The notes below the pieces were generated by a model that was not told where the DNA came from, did no database searches, and worked only from the letters and a program-made list of their open reading frames with translations. Source: Reyranellaceae bacterium (GTDB taxonomy: Bacteria; Pseudomonadota; Alphaproteobacteria; Reyranellales; Reyranellaceae). From it: a DNA stretch of 64,000 bases. The DNA lies in NCBI GenBank assembly GCA_022844045.1, contig JALHMM010000018.1, positions 1 to 64,000 on the forward strand, read 5' to 3'. The number at the start of each line of letters is the position of its first letter. Within the stretch, counting starts at the first letter, position 1. Positions 35,368 to 50,538 of the stretch are shown here, piece after piece. Both the position numbers and the translations under genes were made by a program.

Positions 35368-36807
35368 TCAATCGTGCGTTTCGCTATGGACGGCTGGCGC
35401 GAGCCCGTACCTGCGCAGCTTGACATACAGGCTCTGGCGGCTGAGGCCGAGGATCTCGGCGGCCGACGCGCGGTTGTCGCGTGTCAGCTGCAGCGCCGCC
35501 TCGATCGCGAGACGCTCGATAAGATCAGTGGCCTCCTGGACGAGCTCTTTCAGCGACACGCGTCCGACCAACGCTGTCAGCTGTTCGACCGAATGTGGCA
35601 GCCCCCGGGGCATCGGTGGCTCTGGCTTCAGTCTTCCGCCGACGTTGCGGATCGTGAAGCCCAAGCGTTGCCCGTCTTCGTTCTTCACCAAGACCGCCGA
35701 TATCTCGACATTCGACTGGACGCCGTGTTCGCCACGCAGCGTCGTCGCGAACAATCGTACGGTTCCCCTCTGTTTGAGGTTCAGTATCAGTACGCCGAGA
35801 TCGACGCCCGATCGGCCGAGCCAGCGTTCGATCGACTCCGAAACCGCCTGTTTCTCGTTGGCGAGCTGAGCCATCTCGAGAAAGGCCTCGTTGGCCGCCA
35901 GGATCCGGCCTTCTAGGTCGGTTACGACGAAACCGTCAGGCGCGCTCTCGACTAGCTTGACGAGCATCGCCTTGGTCGCCGACAGCGTCGAAGACGCATC
36001 GGCGTTTTGCGCCGCCTCGAGCCGCACGAGGAACAGCGAGGCTTTGTCCTGTCGGAACAGAGACGCCGAGACCATGACCTCGCCTTCGACGCCCTGGAGC
36101 TTCGCCTTGGTCGAATCCGTCCTCCCCGCGCCCCGCACGCCCGCGAGAAAACTCTGGATCGTTTGGGTGCTGTCTCGGTCGAATGCCGAGATGAACGGAC
36201 GGCCCACGAGGCGTTTTCCGATCGCGCCGAACAGATGGCTGGCGGCGGGGTTCGATTCGATGATCTTCAGAGTGGAGACGTCGACGATCAACACGGGCTC
36301 GGAAGAGATCTGAAACAGGAGCCGATAGCGGGTCTCGACGTGACGGAGTCTGGAATAGTCGCGCTCCATCGATTGCTGTGCGTCCACAAGCTGCTGCTGC
36401 AAGGCGGAGACGGACCGCAAGTCCCGTCCGAAGACGACCAGAAGCCCTTGCTTGTCGACGCGAACCGCGCAGCACAACACCGGCAGGGGGGCCGCCTCTG
36501 CCGATCCGCGATAGTTTACGTGACGCCAACGCGGTGCCTGCCCCGAGGCCGCTTCCCGCAGGATCTGTTCAACCTTCCCTTGGCTATCGGACGCTACGGT
36601 ATCGACCCAGGTGCTGCCGGGCCACCTGGAGACCCCCGCGAAGCTATGCGCGAACTCGTCATTGTTGAACGCGATATCCCGGATAACGCCCGACTGGTCG
36701 ACGACCATCGCGACGTCCGCCGCCGCCGCGACAATCGCCGCAACAGCATCCGCGTCGAGTTGGGCAAGAAACCTCTTCGGGGCCTTGAAAGCCTTCACGA
36801 GAGACAT
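35368..36807 (-). CDS. ppsR: PpsR/CrtJ-type transcriptional repressor (copy beside bchG)
   Basis: This 479-residue protein has an N-terminal PAS (about 22-130), a Q-linker helix (QQQLVDAQQSMERDYSRLRH), two further PAS domains (about 155-260 and 280-385) and a Fis-type HTH (ASAAEILGLSRQSLYVKLRR). The ATG at 36807 has AAGAAGG upstream. It differs clearly from the copy at 29298, so the two are old paralogues rather than a recent duplication. Cysteines occur only as a CC pair near residue 112 in the first PAS; the HTH has none. The place between aerR and bchG is typical of the main repressor. Confidence 0.94.
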   Translation of the reverse strand: MSLVKAFKAPKRFLAQLDADAVAAIVAAAADVAMVVDQSGVIRDIAFNNDEFAHSFAGVSRWPGSTWVDTVASDSQGKVEQILREAASGQAPRWRHVNYRGSAEAAPLPVLCCAVRVDKQGLLVVFGRDLRSVSALQQQLVDAQQSMERDYSRLRHVETRYRLLFQISSEPVLIVDVSTLKIIESNPAASHLFGAIGKRLVGRPFISAFDRDSTQTIQSFLAGVRGAGRTDSTKAKLQGVEGEVMVSASLFRQDKASLFLVRLEAAQNADASSTLSATKAMLVKLVESAPDGFVVTDLEGRILAANEAFLEMAQLANEKQAVSESIERWLGRSGVDLGVLILNLKQRGTVRLFATTLRGEHGVQSNVEISAVLVKNEDGQRLGFTIRNVGGRLKPEPPMPRGLPHSVEQLTALVGRVSLKELVQEATDLIERLAIEAALQLTRDNRASAAEILGLSRQSLYVKLRRYGLAPAVHSETHD

Positions 36808-36919
36808 GATCCTTCTTCGCCAGAGCCGCACTCCTCCCGACTTTCCTTGTCCCGGTCCTTGTCACGCACCGGTTGTGTCGACTGGTATCTGTGTGGGTCG
36901 CTCGCCCGCCACGAACGGA

Positions 36920-37852
36920 TTAGGGTCGTTTTCGTCGTTGTAGTTCCATCAGGTTGTCGGCTTGAATTGCGGCGTCTCGTCCGTCGGTCGCCGACATGTC
37001 GGCTCCGACGGATGTGATGTTCTCGGGATGGTCGCGAAACGCGGGGCCGCTGACGATCACGCCGATCGTCCTGTTTCGCGACGCCCTGCGGATCTGTCGG
37101 ATTCCAGCCGCAAGATCGTCGAGATGCGACTCGAGAGTGAGCGAGATTTCGACGACGTCGAACCATTCGCGGCGGACGATACCCACGGTTTCGGCGCCCG
37201 ATGCCGAGCAGCCCAGATAGGCGTCCCAGCCGTCCCGCCTGAGGAACTCGGCGGCCAGCACGAGTCCGAACGCACCGAAGATCAAATGCCCGAAACTGGC
37301 CTCTTCCCCGGGGGCCGGCACCAATAGCACGCGATGACCGTGCTCGCGGGGCTTGACCTCTCCACGAAACGCCAGGCCGAACTCGTGGAGGATCTGCTGC
37401 AGTCGCAGAGTGCCGAGCGTTACAGCGACAAAGTCGCAAACGTCGTCCTTCCAGTAGTCCCCCATCCGCCGCGCCGCCGGCTCTATCAGATCGAGATAAA
37501 TCTGCTCCAGCGACAGGCCTTGTGAGCGCATCGTTTCGACCCGGCTACACGCCTCGGCAACGCTGCCGCCCAGAACCAGTCTTGCGAAGTCGTCGACCTC
37601 CGTGGTCGCGGCCTTCGCGTCGATGCTCGCTGGGGTCCTGACACTACGGATGGCTGAGACAAGCCGCGGGATGATCTCCAACTCGACCACGCTGGCCACA
37701 TCGTGCGCCGGCTTAATGAGTCGCCGTTCCCGCTGTTTCCTCGGCGGCGAGTTCAGCCCGGCGATTCCCGCCTGGCTGTCATCTTGGCCGAGACCGGTCG
37801 ACTCGAGTTCGAAGCCCCGCATCTCAAGTCGTTCTCTCAAATGACCTGTCAT
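36920..37852 (-). CDS. aerR: AerR/PpaA-type antirepressor with B12-binding fold
   Basis: This 310-residue protein has an N-terminal helical part (VDDFARLVLGGSVAEACSRV, MRSQGLSLEQIYLDLIEPAA, RRMGDYWKDDVCDFVAVTLG, like methionine-synthase cap domains). A C-terminal cobalamin-binding-like Rossmann domain starts with VLLVPAPGEEASFGHLIFGA. AerR/PpaA binds PpsR/CrtJ and turns repression off, depending on light and B12. Here the usual Asp/Glu-x-His-x-x-Gly signature reads EEASFG, with no His at that place. It heads the operon with ppsR and is divergent from bchF. Confidence 0.88.
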   Translation of the reverse strand: MTGHLRERLEMRGFELESTGLGQDDSQAGIAGLNSPPRKQRERRLIKPAHDVASVVELEIIPRLVSAIRSVRTPASIDAKAATTEVDDFARLVLGGSVAEACSRVETMRSQGLSLEQIYLDLIEPAARRMGDYWKDDVCDFVAVTLGTLRLQQILHEFGLAFRGEVKPREHGHRVLLVPAPGEEASFGHLIFGAFGLVLAAEFLRRDGWDAYLGCSASGAETVGIVRREWFDVVEISLTLESHLDDLAAGIRQIRRASRNRTIGVIVSGPAFRDHPENITSVGADMSATDGRDAAIQADNLMELQRRKRP

Positions 37853-37910
37853 GGACTGCTCCCTCCCAGAAGGCTAAATCCACTTCCATGTGATCGTCAA
37901 CTGAAGTTTA

Positions 37911-37928
37911 CGTTGATCTAGGTTGACA
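37911..37928. promoter_or_regulatory. Near-consensus PpsR site upstream of aerR
   Basis: CGTTGATCTAGGTTGACA is TGT-N12-ACA with one mismatch (read on the minus strand as TGT-N12-ACG). It stands about 60 bases before the aerR start in the aerR-bchF divergent gap, so it may control aerR-ppsR. Confidence 0.45.
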
Positions 37929-38097
37929 CTCCTCGAACAGCGACCTAGGCTTTCTATCAACGAAGGCATTCGCGTCAGGAGTTGCGCAATGCATCAGACA
38001 ACGAAAGAGACCAGAAACTCTCGAATATCGGACGATGCGGCCGCCTCATCATCGTTGCGCGCTTCCCGGCCAACATCCGAGTGTCCAAAATCCAATG

Positions 38098-38136
38098 TGT
38101 CAAGTCACTCGTACGCTTGGTTTGTCATTGTTGACA
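38098..38136. promoter_or_regulatory. Near-consensus PpsR site and TGTCA-N4-TGACA dyad before bchF
   Basis: TGTCAAGTCACTCGTACG (38098-38115) is TGT-N12-ACG, and TGTCATTGTTGACA (38123-38136) is a perfect dyad with shorter spacing. Both lie directly upstream of the probable bchF start at 38142. They are likely control sites for the bchFNBHLM-puh operon. Confidence 0.45.
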
Positions 38137-38141
38137 GATTT

Positions 38142-40000
<1,859 letters not shown>

Positions 40001-40002
40001 CG

Positions 40003-41548
40003 ATGCAGCTGACGGTCTGGACATACGAGGCTCCTCCCCATGTCGGTGCGATGCGAATCGCCACGGCGATGCGCGGCGTCCACTACGTTCTGCACGCGCC
40101 GCAAGGCGATACGTACGCCGATCTCCTGTTCACGATGATCGAACGTCGTGACCGCAGGCCGCCCGTCACCTACACGACGTTCCAGGCTCGCGATCTCGGT
40201 GGCGACACCGCCACGCTGTTCAAGGATTCAGTGAGCGACGCCTTCGAGCGCTTCCGTCCGGAGCTCATGCTGGTTGGCGCGTCGTGCACCGCCGAACTCA
40301 TCCAGGACGATCCAGGTGGCCTGGCGCGCGCCGTCGGCCTGCCGATCCCGGTCATTCCGCTCGAGTTGCCGGCGTATCAGAAGAAGGAGAACTGGGGCGC
40401 GTCCGAGACGTTCTATCGGATCGCCCGCGCGCTCGTCCGCCCGCCCGAGGCGGGCGCCGGCGCGAACCGGCGAACGGCTGGCGCGAAGCCGCTCTGCAAT
40501 CTGCTCGGGCCGACCGCGTTGGGCTTCAGGCATCGCGACGACGTTCGCGAAATCACCGGGTTGTTGGAGCGCCTGGGCGTTGGCGTCAACGTCGTGGCGC
40601 CGCTCGGGGCGAGCCCCTCGGATATCGCCCGTCTTGCCGACGCCGACTTCAATGTCGTGCTCTACCCCGAGATCGCGATGGCGGTCGCGTCCTGGCTCGA
40701 GAAATCGTTCGGCATGCCCACCGTGAAGACGGTACCGATCGGCGACGGCGCGACACGGGAGTTCATCGCGGAGGTCGCAGCCCTGATTGGCCACGATCCG
40801 ACATCGGTGCTCGAAGACTCCGGCTCGCGTTCGCCATGGTACTCGAAGTCCGTCGACTCAACCTACCTCACCGGCAAACGCGTCTTCATCTTCGGCGACG
40901 CCACGCACGCCGTGGCCGCGGCCCGCGTGGCGACGCGTGAGCTCGGTTTCTCCGTGGTCGGCCTGGGGACATACAGCAGGGAGTTCGCGCGCGAGGTTCG
41001 CGCGGCAGCGGACGAGCTCGGTCTCGAGGCGCTGATCACCGACGACTACCTGGAGGTCGAGGCTCGCGTCGCTGAACTGCGTCCCGAGTTGGTTCTGGGC
41101 ACCCAGATGGAGCGGCACATCGCCAAGCGCCTCGGTATCCCCTGCGCAGTCATTTCGTCGCCGGTACACGTTCAGGACTTTCCCGCCCGCTACTCGCCGC
41201 AGATGGGCTTCGAGGGCGCCAACGTGATCTTCGACGCCTGGATCCATCCGTTGATGATGGGCCTCGAGGAGCATCTGCTGACGATGTTCCGCGAAGACTT
41301 CGAGTTCCACGACGGCGCCGCGCCCTCGCATCTGGGGTCGGAACATGGCGACCTGACCGAGGCGCGGGAACCCGAAGCGGTGACGCCGGTCGCCCCGACC
41401 GGTCTCGGGCAAGCCCTTCCCTGGACATCCGAGGCGGAACGAGAGCTGAAGAAGATCCCGTTCTTCGTACGGGGCAAGGCGCGGCGAAACACCGAACGCT
41501 TTGCCGGCGAACGTGGCGTGGCAACCATCACGATCGAGACCTTGTACG

Positions 41549-41574
<26 letters not shown>
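40003..41574 (+). CDS. bchB: Light-independent protochlorophyllide reductase subunit B
   Basis: This 523-residue NifK-like subunit starts [20 protein letters not shown]. Asp36 ([12 protein letters not shown]) is the unusual fourth ligand of the 4Fe-4S cluster and is present. [20 protein letters not shown] carries a further cysteine, and [20 protein letters not shown] is in the C-terminal half. The last 50 residues ([20 protein letters not shown]) match the conserved substrate-covering tail domain. It overlaps bchH by 26 bases. Confidence 0.97.
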
Positions 41575-46172
<4,598 letters not shown>

Positions 46173-46173
<1 letters not shown>

Positions 46174-46874
46174 TGGATTCCGCATCCTACACCGAGCGTC
46201 GTAGTCAGATCGAAGCCTACTTCGATCGCACCGCCGTCGACGCCTGGTCGAGGCTGACGTCGGATGCGCCGGTCGGACGGATTCGCGCCACGGTCAGGGC
46301 TGGGCGTGACCGGATGCGCGCCACGATTCTCGAATGGCTGCCCGTCGATCTGCGCGGCAGACGGGTACTCGACGCCGGGTGCGGTACGGGGGCGCTGGCG
46401 GTCGAATTGGCGCGGCGGGGGGCCGAGGTCGTCGCGGTAGACCTGTCGCCGACTCTGGTCGGTTTGGCGCAGGAGCGCATGATGCCAGGTCCGATGGCCG
46501 GGTCCGTCCGCTTCGCCGTGGGTGACATGCTGGGCACGTCGCTCGGACGCTTCGACCACGTCGTCGCCATGGACTCGCTGATACACTATCGTGCCGATGA
46601 CATGGTGCGCGCGATCGGCAGTCTGGCGCAGCGCACCGATCGCTCCCTGATCTTCACCTTCGCGCCGCGGACCCCCGCGCTTGCCTTGATGCACGCTGTC
46701 GGTCGCTGCTTTCCGCGCGGCGATCGCGCGCCCGCGATCGAACCGATTGCCGCCGGAGTGATCCACCGACGTATCGGTGACGACTCGGCGGTGGGCTCGT
46801 GGCGGGCCGCGCGGACGCAGCGGATCGCCAGCGGTTTCTATACCTCCCAAGCCATGGAGGTTCTGCCGGCATGA
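46173..46874 (+). CDS. bchM: Magnesium-protoporphyrin IX methyltransferase
   Basis: This 233-residue SAM-dependent methyltransferase esterifies the C13 propionate of Mg-protoporphyrin IX. It starts SYTERRSQIEAYFDRTAVDA with the W following; the SAM motif is VLDAGCGTGALAVELA (about residue 66), with VVAMDSLIHYRADDM later and the BchM-type end ASGFYTSQAMEVLPA. It follows bchL with a one-base overlap and overlaps lhaA by 4 bases. Confidence 0.96.
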
Positions 46875-48307
46875 CTCAGATCAACCAGAGGATGGCTCGG
46901 ATATGGATCGCGCTCGGGCCGCGATTCCTTCCGTTCGCCGATGCGGCGACGGTCGAGCTGCCCCTTGGGCGACTGGTGCGCTTGTCGTTGTTCCAGGTGT
47001 CGGTCGGCATGGCGGTGGTGCTGCTCAACGGCACACTGAACCGGGTCATGATCGTCGAGCTTCAGGTGCCGACCTGGCTCGTGGCGCTGATGATCTCTCT
47101 GCCGCTGATGTTCGCACCGCTGCGGGCACTTGTGGGCTTCCGGTCGGACACGCATCGCTCTTTCCTCGGTTGGCGGCGCGTGCCCTACATCTGGCTGGGC
47201 ACCATGCTGCAGTTCGGTGGCTTCGCCATCATGCCGTTCGCGCTGCTGGTCCTGTCTGGTGACACCCACGGTCCGGCGTGGATCGGGCAGGCGGGCGCCG
47301 CGCTGGCGTTTCTCCTCGTCGGCGCGGGGCTGCATACGACGCAGACGGCCGGATTGGCGCTGGCGACTGATCTCGCACCGGATGAATCGCGTCCGCGCGT
47401 CGTGGCGTTCCTTTATGTCCTGTCGCTGGTCGGCATGGTCGGCAGCTCTCTGGCGTTCAGCGCGGCGCTTGCGGACTTCGACCAGATTCGGCTGATCCAG
47501 GTCATCCAGGGCGCCGCGCTGATCACCTTCGTGCTCAATGCGATCGCGCTCTGGAAGCAGGAACCCAGAAGGCCGTCGGTCACCTTGCCGGATCGCGAGC
47601 GTCCAGCTTTCCGCGATGCGTTGAAGTCGCTACGTGCCAAAGGGCTTTCGGCGCGCTCGTTGGTTGCCGTCGGGCTGGGGACGGCCGCGTTCAGCATGCA
47701 GGATATCCTTCTCGAGCCCTACGGGGGCGAGGTCCTCAAGATGTCGGTCGGCGAGACCACAGCACTCACGGCGTTCCTTGCAGCTGGAACCTTGGCTGGC
47801 CTCGCATTGGCGTCGAGGCTGCTTGCGCGCGGTATCGGCGCCTATCGGCTGGCAGGCTACGGCGCGGTCTTGGGCATCGTCGCGTTCTCGTTGGTGATAT
47901 TCGCCGCGCCACTCGGGTCCTTGCTCCTGTTTCTGCTCGGCACGACGCTCATCGGCTTCAGTGGTGGCCTCTTCGCGGTCGGGACCCTGACAGCGGTCAT
48001 GGACTTGGCGCGCGACGGTCAGGGCGGGCTGATCCTCGGCGCCTGGGGTGCCGTCCAGGCGTCGGCGGCCGGCATTGGAATCGCCTTGGGTGGCCTCGTG
48101 CGCGATGTGATTTCCGCTCTCGCCGCGAACGGTACGCTTGGTCCGGCGATGGCTGGCCCGTCAGTCGGCTACAGCGTCGTCTACCATATTGAGATTGCTC
48201 TCTTGTTCTGCGCTCTCGTCGCGCTGGGTCCGCTCGCCAGCCGCCGGAACCGGGAGCGGCGGCAAGGTGGTTCATCCAGGTTCGGCCTCGCCGAGATGCC
48301 TGGCTAG
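46871..48307 (+). CDS. lhaA: LH1 assembly protein of the PucC family
   Basis: This 478-residue, twelve-helix membrane protein has VSVGMAVVLLNGTLNRVMIV, RSFLGWRRVPYIWLGTMLQF, LHTTQTAGLALATDLAPDES and FSMQDILLEPYGGEVLKMSV. The position between bchM and puhA is the conserved place of lhaA, which is needed for LH1 assembly in Rhodobacter. It is a distant paralogue of the PucC-like protein at 33111. puhA follows after 27 bases. Confidence 0.94.
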   Translation: MTQINQRMARIWIALGPRFLPFADAATVELPLGRLVRLSLFQVSVGMAVVLLNGTLNRVMIVELQVPTWLVALMISLPLMFAPLRALVGFRSDTHRSFLGWRRVPYIWLGTMLQFGGFAIMPFALLVLSGDTHGPAWIGQAGAALAFLLVGAGLHTTQTAGLALATDLAPDESRPRVVAFLYVLSLVGMVGSSLAFSAALADFDQIRLIQVIQGAALITFVLNAIALWKQEPRRPSVTLPDRERPAFRDALKSLRAKGLSARSLVAVGLGTAAFSMQDILLEPYGGEVLKMSVGETTALTAFLAAGTLAGLALASRLLARGIGAYRLAGYGAVLGIVAFSLVIFAAPLGSLLLFLLGTTLIGFSGGLFAVGTLTAVMDLARDGQGGLILGAWGAVQASAAGIGIALGGLVRDVISALAANGTLGPAMAGPSVGYSVVYHIEIALLFCALVALGPLASRRNRERRQGGSSRFGLAEMPG

Positions 48308-48334
48308 CTTCAATCCGTCGGGAGGTCTTCCGTC

Positions 48335-49096
48335 ATGCAAGGCTCCATCATCGGCTCCATCGACCTCACATTGGTCACCCTTTACATGTTCTGGCTATTC
48401 CTCGCCGGTCTCATCTTCTATCTGCGCCGTGAGGACAAACGCGAAGGATACCCGCTGGAGTCCGATCGCTCCGGCCTTATCACGGTGCAGGGATTTCCGG
48501 CGATGCCGGCGCCCAAGACGTTCCTCCTGCCCCATGGCGGCAGCACCAGCGCGCCCAGCGGCAAGGTCGATGACCGAGAGATCCTCGCGACCCCGATCGG
48601 TCAATGGCCTGGGGCACCTCTCGAACCGACCGGCAATCCGATGGTCGATGGAGTCGGGCCCGCCGCCTATGCCGCGCGCGCCGACGTGCCCGAGCTAACG
48701 ATCGATGGCCATCCGAGCGTCGTGCCGACGCGGGTGGCGAGCGACCACGTCGCCGCGCGCCCTGACGATAGCCCTGTTGGCATGGATGTGCTCGGAGCCG
48801 ACGGCGTGGTGGCCGGCACCGTGCGAGATGTATGGGTCGATCGAACCGAACCTCAGATTCGCTACCTTGAGGTCGAGATCGCCGGCCCGCGCAATGTCCT
48901 TCTCCCGATGACGCTTGCGCGCATCAATGGCCGTCGACAGGTGACCGTGAAGTCGATCCTCGCGGCGCAGTTCGCCGACGTGCCCGGGCTGAAAAACCCC
49001 GACCTGGTCACCAAGCGTGAGGAGGATCGCATCAGCGCCTACTATGCGAGCGGCAATCTGTACGCCACTCCGTCCAGGCTGGGGCCACTCCTATGA
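48335..49096 (+). CDS. puhA: Photosynthetic reaction centre H subunit
   Basis: This 253-residue protein has one N-terminal helix (LTLVTLYMFWLFLAGLIFYL) and a cytoplasmic domain. After the helix come YPLESDRSGLITVQGFPAMP and PKTFLLPHGG, and later GTVRDVWVDRTEPQIRYLEV and ITVKSIL-like VTVKSILAAQFADVP, all standard H-subunit parts. It caps PufLM on the cytoplasmic side and helps proton delivery to QB. GGGAGG stands upstream. The end overlaps puhB by 4 bases. Confidence 0.98.
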   Translation: MQGSIIGSIDLTLVTLYMFWLFLAGLIFYLRREDKREGYPLESDRSGLITVQGFPAMPAPKTFLLPHGGSTSAPSGKVDDREILATPIGQWPGAPLEPTGNPMVDGVGPAAYAARADVPELTIDGHPSVVPTRVASDHVAARPDDSPVGMDVLGADGVVAGTVRDVWVDRTEPQIRYLEVEIAGPRNVLLPMTLARINGRRQVTVKSILAAQFADVPGLKNPDLVTKREEDRISAYYASGNLYATPSRLGPLL

Positions 49097-49761
49097 GCGG
49101 CGACTACGACTTCGAGCCCGTCCGGGGGTTGCCGGAGCACCTGCCCGCGGGCGAGACGTTGATTTGGCAGGGTGGCCCCGACTGGCGGTCGCTGGCGGTT
49201 CGCGCCTTTCACCTCAAGAAGGTCGTCCTGTACTTCGGCCTTCTTGCCATCTGGTCGATTGTCTCGGCATGGGCCGACGATCGGAAGCTCGGTGAGGCGT
49301 TGGTCGGCGCGGCCTGGATCCTGCCGGTGACGCTGGCCGCCGTCGTACCGCTTGCCTTGCTGGCTTGGCTCATCGCGCGCACAACGGTCTATTCGATCAC
49401 CAGCAAGCGCGTCGTGATGCGGATTGGCGTTGCGCTGCCGATCACGATCAACATTCCCTTCAAGGCGATCGAGTCGATCGGGATGCGGCGGCATCACGAC
49501 GGATCCGGTGACCTCCCGGCTTCGATCATGAAGGGCTACAAACTGGCATTTCTGGTGCTCTGGCCACATGTGCGGCCGTGGCATATCCGACATCCTCAGC
49601 CGATGCTGCGGTGCGTACCCGACTGTGAGCGGGTCGCGGGTATCCTGGCGCAAGCCATTTCGGGCGATGCTGCCCAGGCTCGGCAGCCGATAACAGACGC
49701 GGCGCGCGAACCGGATCGACGGCCCACGCCGGTCGTGCCGGCCTCGGCGGCTGCTGCGTGA
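49093..49761 (+). CDS. puhB: Reaction centre assembly protein PuhB
   Basis: This 222-residue protein starts with a soluble GLPEHLPAGETLIWQGGPDW segment. It then has two helices (about 48-62 and 72-94) and a bacterial PH-like domain (TTVYSITSKRVVMRIGVALP through SIGMRRHHDGSGD). PuhB dimers assist reaction-centre assembly in Rhodobacter. The C-terminal 35 residues are low-complexity (Pro/Ala). It is in the puhABC order and overlaps puhA (ATGA). Confidence 0.94.
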   Translation: MSGDYDFEPVRGLPEHLPAGETLIWQGGPDWRSLAVRAFHLKKVVLYFGLLAIWSIVSAWADDRKLGEALVGAAWILPVTLAAVVPLALLAWLIARTTVYSITSKRVVMRIGVALPITINIPFKAIESIGMRRHHDGSGDLPASIMKGYKLAFLVLWPHVRPWHIRHPQPMLRCVPDCERVAGILAQAISGDAAQARQPITDAAREPDRRPTPVVPASAAAA

Positions 49762-49774
49762 GGAGGGCCCAGTC

Positions 49775-50236
49775 ATGAGCCATTCCCACACTGTCAGGCC
49801 CATCCCCCGTGGCATTCTGATCGGCGCCGGGGTCATGATCGCGGTCTCGATCGCCCTTGCCGGTGTGGCTCGTATGACGGGCGTGGGCACGGTGCGCGTC
49901 GTCAGCGATGCCGCCGTCGTCGAAAGCCGGGATCTGCGCTTCACCGACCGGCGCGACGGCTCGATCGTCATACTCGACGTGGCCACCGAAGAGGTCGTGT
50001 CGGTGGTCGCGCCGGCCACCAACGGTTTCATCCGTGGCGCGCTGCGAGGCCTTGCGCGTGAGCGGCGGCAGCAAGGCGTCGGTGCGGGCCCGGCCTTCCG
50101 GTTGGCCCGGTGGGCCGACGGACGGCTGACCATCGAGGATCCGGTGACCAGTCGGGTCATCGACCTGACAGCCTTCGGTCCGACGAACACCGCGGCGTTC
50201 GCGGCTCTTCTGGCGAGCAAGGGAACGACACGATGA
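49775..50236 (+). CDS. puhC: Photosynthetic complex assembly protein PuhC
   Basis: This 153-residue protein has one N-terminal helix (PRGILIGAGVMIAVSIALAG) and a periplasmic domain: DLRFTDRRDGSIVILDVATE, NGFIRGALRGLARERR and FRLARWADGRLTIEDPVTSR. This is the PuhC family build, needed for efficient RC-LH1 assembly. The ATG at 49775 has GAGGAGG upstream. The stop overlaps the next small gene (ATGA). Confidence 0.94.
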   Translation: MSHSHTVRPIPRGILIGAGVMIAVSIALAGVARMTGVGTVRVVSDAAVVESRDLRFTDRRDGSIVILDVATEEVVSVVAPATNGFIRGALRGLARERRQQGVGAGPAFRLARWADGRLTIEDPVTSRVIDLTAFGPTNTAAFAALLASKGTTR

Positions 50237-50538
50237 TCGGTGGCTTCCTCTACGCGCGCCGCACGCTCGATGTCGGCTGCACCATCGATATCGAGCATAC
50301 GGCCGACAGCCTGCACGCCCACGTCGATCTCGACGGCGAGCCGGACATTGGCCCGGGCGATCAGGTGGTTATTCATGCGGCGCCAATGAAGGTGGCCCAT
50401 GGTGAGCGGATGGTCGTGAGACGCGTCGCCACCATCGCGCGCTCGTCGTGGATCGAGCGCCTGTGGGTCCGTTCGATCGCCTATCGCGGGCTGACCGACC
50501 TCTATGAAATTGGCTTCTCGATCGGGAGGCACCGATGA
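50233..50538 (+). CDS. Conserved small protein between puhC and acsF
   Basis: This 101-residue soluble protein reads [20 protein letters not shown], then [31 protein letters not shown] and [20 protein letters not shown]. It appears mostly beta-stranded with no membrane helix. A short hypothetical gene in exactly this place (puhC-orf-acsF) recurs in many alphaproteobacterial clusters, but I know of no assigned function. Overlaps of 4 bases on both sides make it part of the puh-acsF unit. A role in reaction-centre or cyclase assembly is only an inference from context. Confidence 0.8.
   Translation: MIGGFLYARRTLDVGCTIDIEHTADSLHAHVDLDGEPDIGPGDQVVIHAAPMKVAHGERMVVRRVATIARSSWIERLWVRSIAYRGLTDLYEIGFSIGRHR

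Noticed and set aside
37923..38141. Long N-terminal extension of bchF from TTG 37923 or ATG 37989
   Set aside because: Composition is Ser/Thr-rich and unlike BchF, and operator-like sites lie in it. The conserved protein starts after 38142.
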